Made by a program: the position numbers and the translations under genes | The notes under the pieces: generated by a model | Databases searched by the model: none | Told to the model about the DNA's origin: nothing | What the model saw: only the letters and a program-made list of their open reading frames with translations | DNA from: JAAYJK01 sp964501655 | Lineage (GTDB): Bacteria > Bacillota > Syntrophomonadia > Syntrophomonadales > Syntrophomonadaceae | DNA length: 15,201 nt | Direction: 5' to 3' | Assembly (NCBI GenBank): GCA_964501655.1 | Contig: CAZCTN010000049.1 | Location: 1 to 15,201, forward strand | Shown: piece by piece, positions 14,169 to 15,201 of the stretch | Numbering within the stretch: position 1 is the first letter of the stretch | Layout of the letters: every line of letters begins with the position of its first letter

Positions 14169-14943
14169 GCTGGGACAGTATTTAGCTAAAGACTCCCCCG
14201 TGCATAGTTGTGATCCGAGGGTTAAATTACTGGCGGTCCTGGCATTTAGCATCGTAATACTGCGCCTGGACTTTATCGGCTTAATTGTTACTGCCGGGAT
14301 TATTTTGGCTTTCTCATTACTGGCCAACATCGGCATAATTACACTGCTTAAGAGTACTCGCCCGGTCTGGACTTTTTTTCTCATGCTGTTTTTTATCTAT
14401 GTGCTTTTTTCTCCCGGGCATTCTGTACTGCCCTTCTCTCTGGGTCCTATTATGATCAGCTATGAAGGGCTGTACCTGGGGGTATTTCAGGTGAGCAAAT
14501 TCCTTCTCTTGATTCTGACCGCATCACTTCTAACCATGACCACTTCGCCATCGGAACTTACTATGGCCGTAGAGCGTTTGCTCAGACCCCTGCAGACAAT
14601 CGGGATATCCTCTCACAATATAGCTTTAATGGTAAGCATGGCGCTTCGTTTTATCCCCACCCTTCAGCTGGAGATGAACAACATACGAGAAGCGCAACTT
14701 GCCCGGGGCGCCAATTTCTCAGCGGGCAGTCTGAGGGGGAAAATACGCTCAATCATCAGTATTGCCGCTCCTTTGACCATAAGCATTCTGCGCCGTTCGG
14801 ATGAACTGGTGGAAGCCATGGAAGCCAGGGGGTACCAGCCGGGAAAACGAACCTATCTGCGTGAACTGGCATTTACCGGGAAAGACTATTATTCACTGGG
14901 CATAATTTCATTTATAATAATTGCGGTTGGTTATTTTACCTGA
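14161..14943 (+). CDS. ecfT: ECF transporter transmembrane coupling protein (EcfT / BioN type)
   Basis: EcfT links the ATPase to the substrate-binding BioY in the membrane. The 260-residue product begins MHKLGQYLAKDSPVHSCDPR, matching the usual 'GQY..G.S..H.LDPR.KL' start of the family. It has several transmembrane helices (about 20-57, 67-87, 106-128 and 246-259). Two Ala-Arg-Gly coupling motifs sit on cytoplasmic helices, ARG at 181-183 (LARGANF) and at 222-224 (EARGYQPG). These grip the ATPases. The frame is open upstream as far as 14074, and an ATG at 14137 is possible, but homology and the GGAAAGCAGG spacing favour 14161, which overlaps the ATPase stop. It is the last gene visible in the biotin operon. 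Confidence 0.9.
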   Translation: MHKLGQYLAKDSPVHSCDPRVKLLAVLAFSIVILRLDFIGLIVTAGIILAFSLLANIGIITLLKSTRPVWTFFLMLFFIYVLFSPGHSVLPFSLGPIMISYEGLYLGVFQVSKFLLLILTASLLTMTTSPSELTMAVERLLRPLQTIGISSHNIALMVSMALRFIPTLQLEMNNIREAQLARGANFSAGSLRGKIRSIISIAAPLTISILRRSDELVEAMEARGYQPGKRTYLRELAFTGKDYYSLGIISFIIIAVGYFT

Positions 14944-15201
14944 AAAATGCCTTTTCAGCACTGGACTTTATAAGCACCTGCCCATTATTATTCCTTCTGC
15001 CCAAGGCCTTCCTTTCCATCAATTTTCGGGCGAAAAGTGATTATTGAACAGGGGGGCTGGGGAAAACAAGGTTGCCTGGCGTGTCCTGGCTTTCTCAGTT
15101 ATCAATATTAAGGAAAGCTGCGCTCCAAGGGAGCTGTATTAGTCATAGTATGAGCAACGGAATTTGGATCATGTTTTGCTCGGCTGATTAGAAGAAAGGC
15201 T
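14944..15201. other. non-coding end of window
   Basis: No reading frame or recognised RNA is visible after ecfT. A small hairpin GCTCC/GGAGC (15122-15126 with 15130-15134) lacks a T tract. No convincing terminator for the biotin operon was found, so the operon may end beyond the window or by another route. Confidence 0.4.

Overview
The window looks like a chromosomal piece of an anaerobic Gram-positive-type bacterium of the Clostridia, perhaps Syntrophomonas-like. This is inferred from moderate GC, strong AGGAGG-type ribosome binding sites with some GTG and TTG starts, an S-layer-homology (SLH) protein, a sodium-pumping biotin decarboxylase and an ECF-type vitamin importer. No rRNA, tRNA, CRISPR array or intact insertion sequence is visible, and every convincing gene is on the + strand.

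Layout. (1) 1-649 is non-coding: a cluster of hairpins at 61-207, a good terminator candidate at 251-286 and a promoter candidate near 542-569. (2) 650-4767 is a tightly overlapping three-gene operon: a MacB/LolD-type ABC ATPase, a secreted membrane-anchored protein with five Ig-like repeats, and a MacB/FtsX-type permease. (3) 4915-5709 encodes a TsaA/TrmO-like domain fused to a degenerate FmdE-like domain. (4) 5811-7118 encodes an exported SLH protein with a DUF4163/DUF3298-type C-terminus, followed by a clear hairpin terminator. (5) 7175-7881 is a long non-coding stretch with two TTGTATACAA-like operator boxes, a promoter candidate and a structured leader. (6) 7882-11192 is a four-gene operon for a membrane-bound Na+-translocating oxaloacetate-type decarboxylase: carboxyltransferase alpha, small membrane anchor, biotin carrier and beta pump. 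(7) 11433-12410 is birA. (8) 12424-12741 is the control region of the biotin transporter: a BirA operator overlapping a strong promoter, then a 149-nt element bounded by a perfect 17-bp inverted repeat. (9) 12742-14943 is bioY, one ECF ATPase gene and ecfT.

How it fits together. The right half is a biotin circuit. The decarboxylase needs a biotinylated carrier. BirA attaches the biotin and, having a DNA-binding N-terminus, should also sense the vitamin. BioY with the ECF module imports it under a BirA-type operator. The left half is an envelope-oriented ABC system and an SLH protein with no visible link to biotin.

The points most worth a second look are the inverted-repeat element between the bioY promoter and gene, the paired operator boxes and alternative hairpins ahead of the decarboxylase operon, the TsaA-FmdE fusion, and the pairing of an Ig-repeat surface protein with a MacB-like transporter that lacks a visible MacA adaptor.
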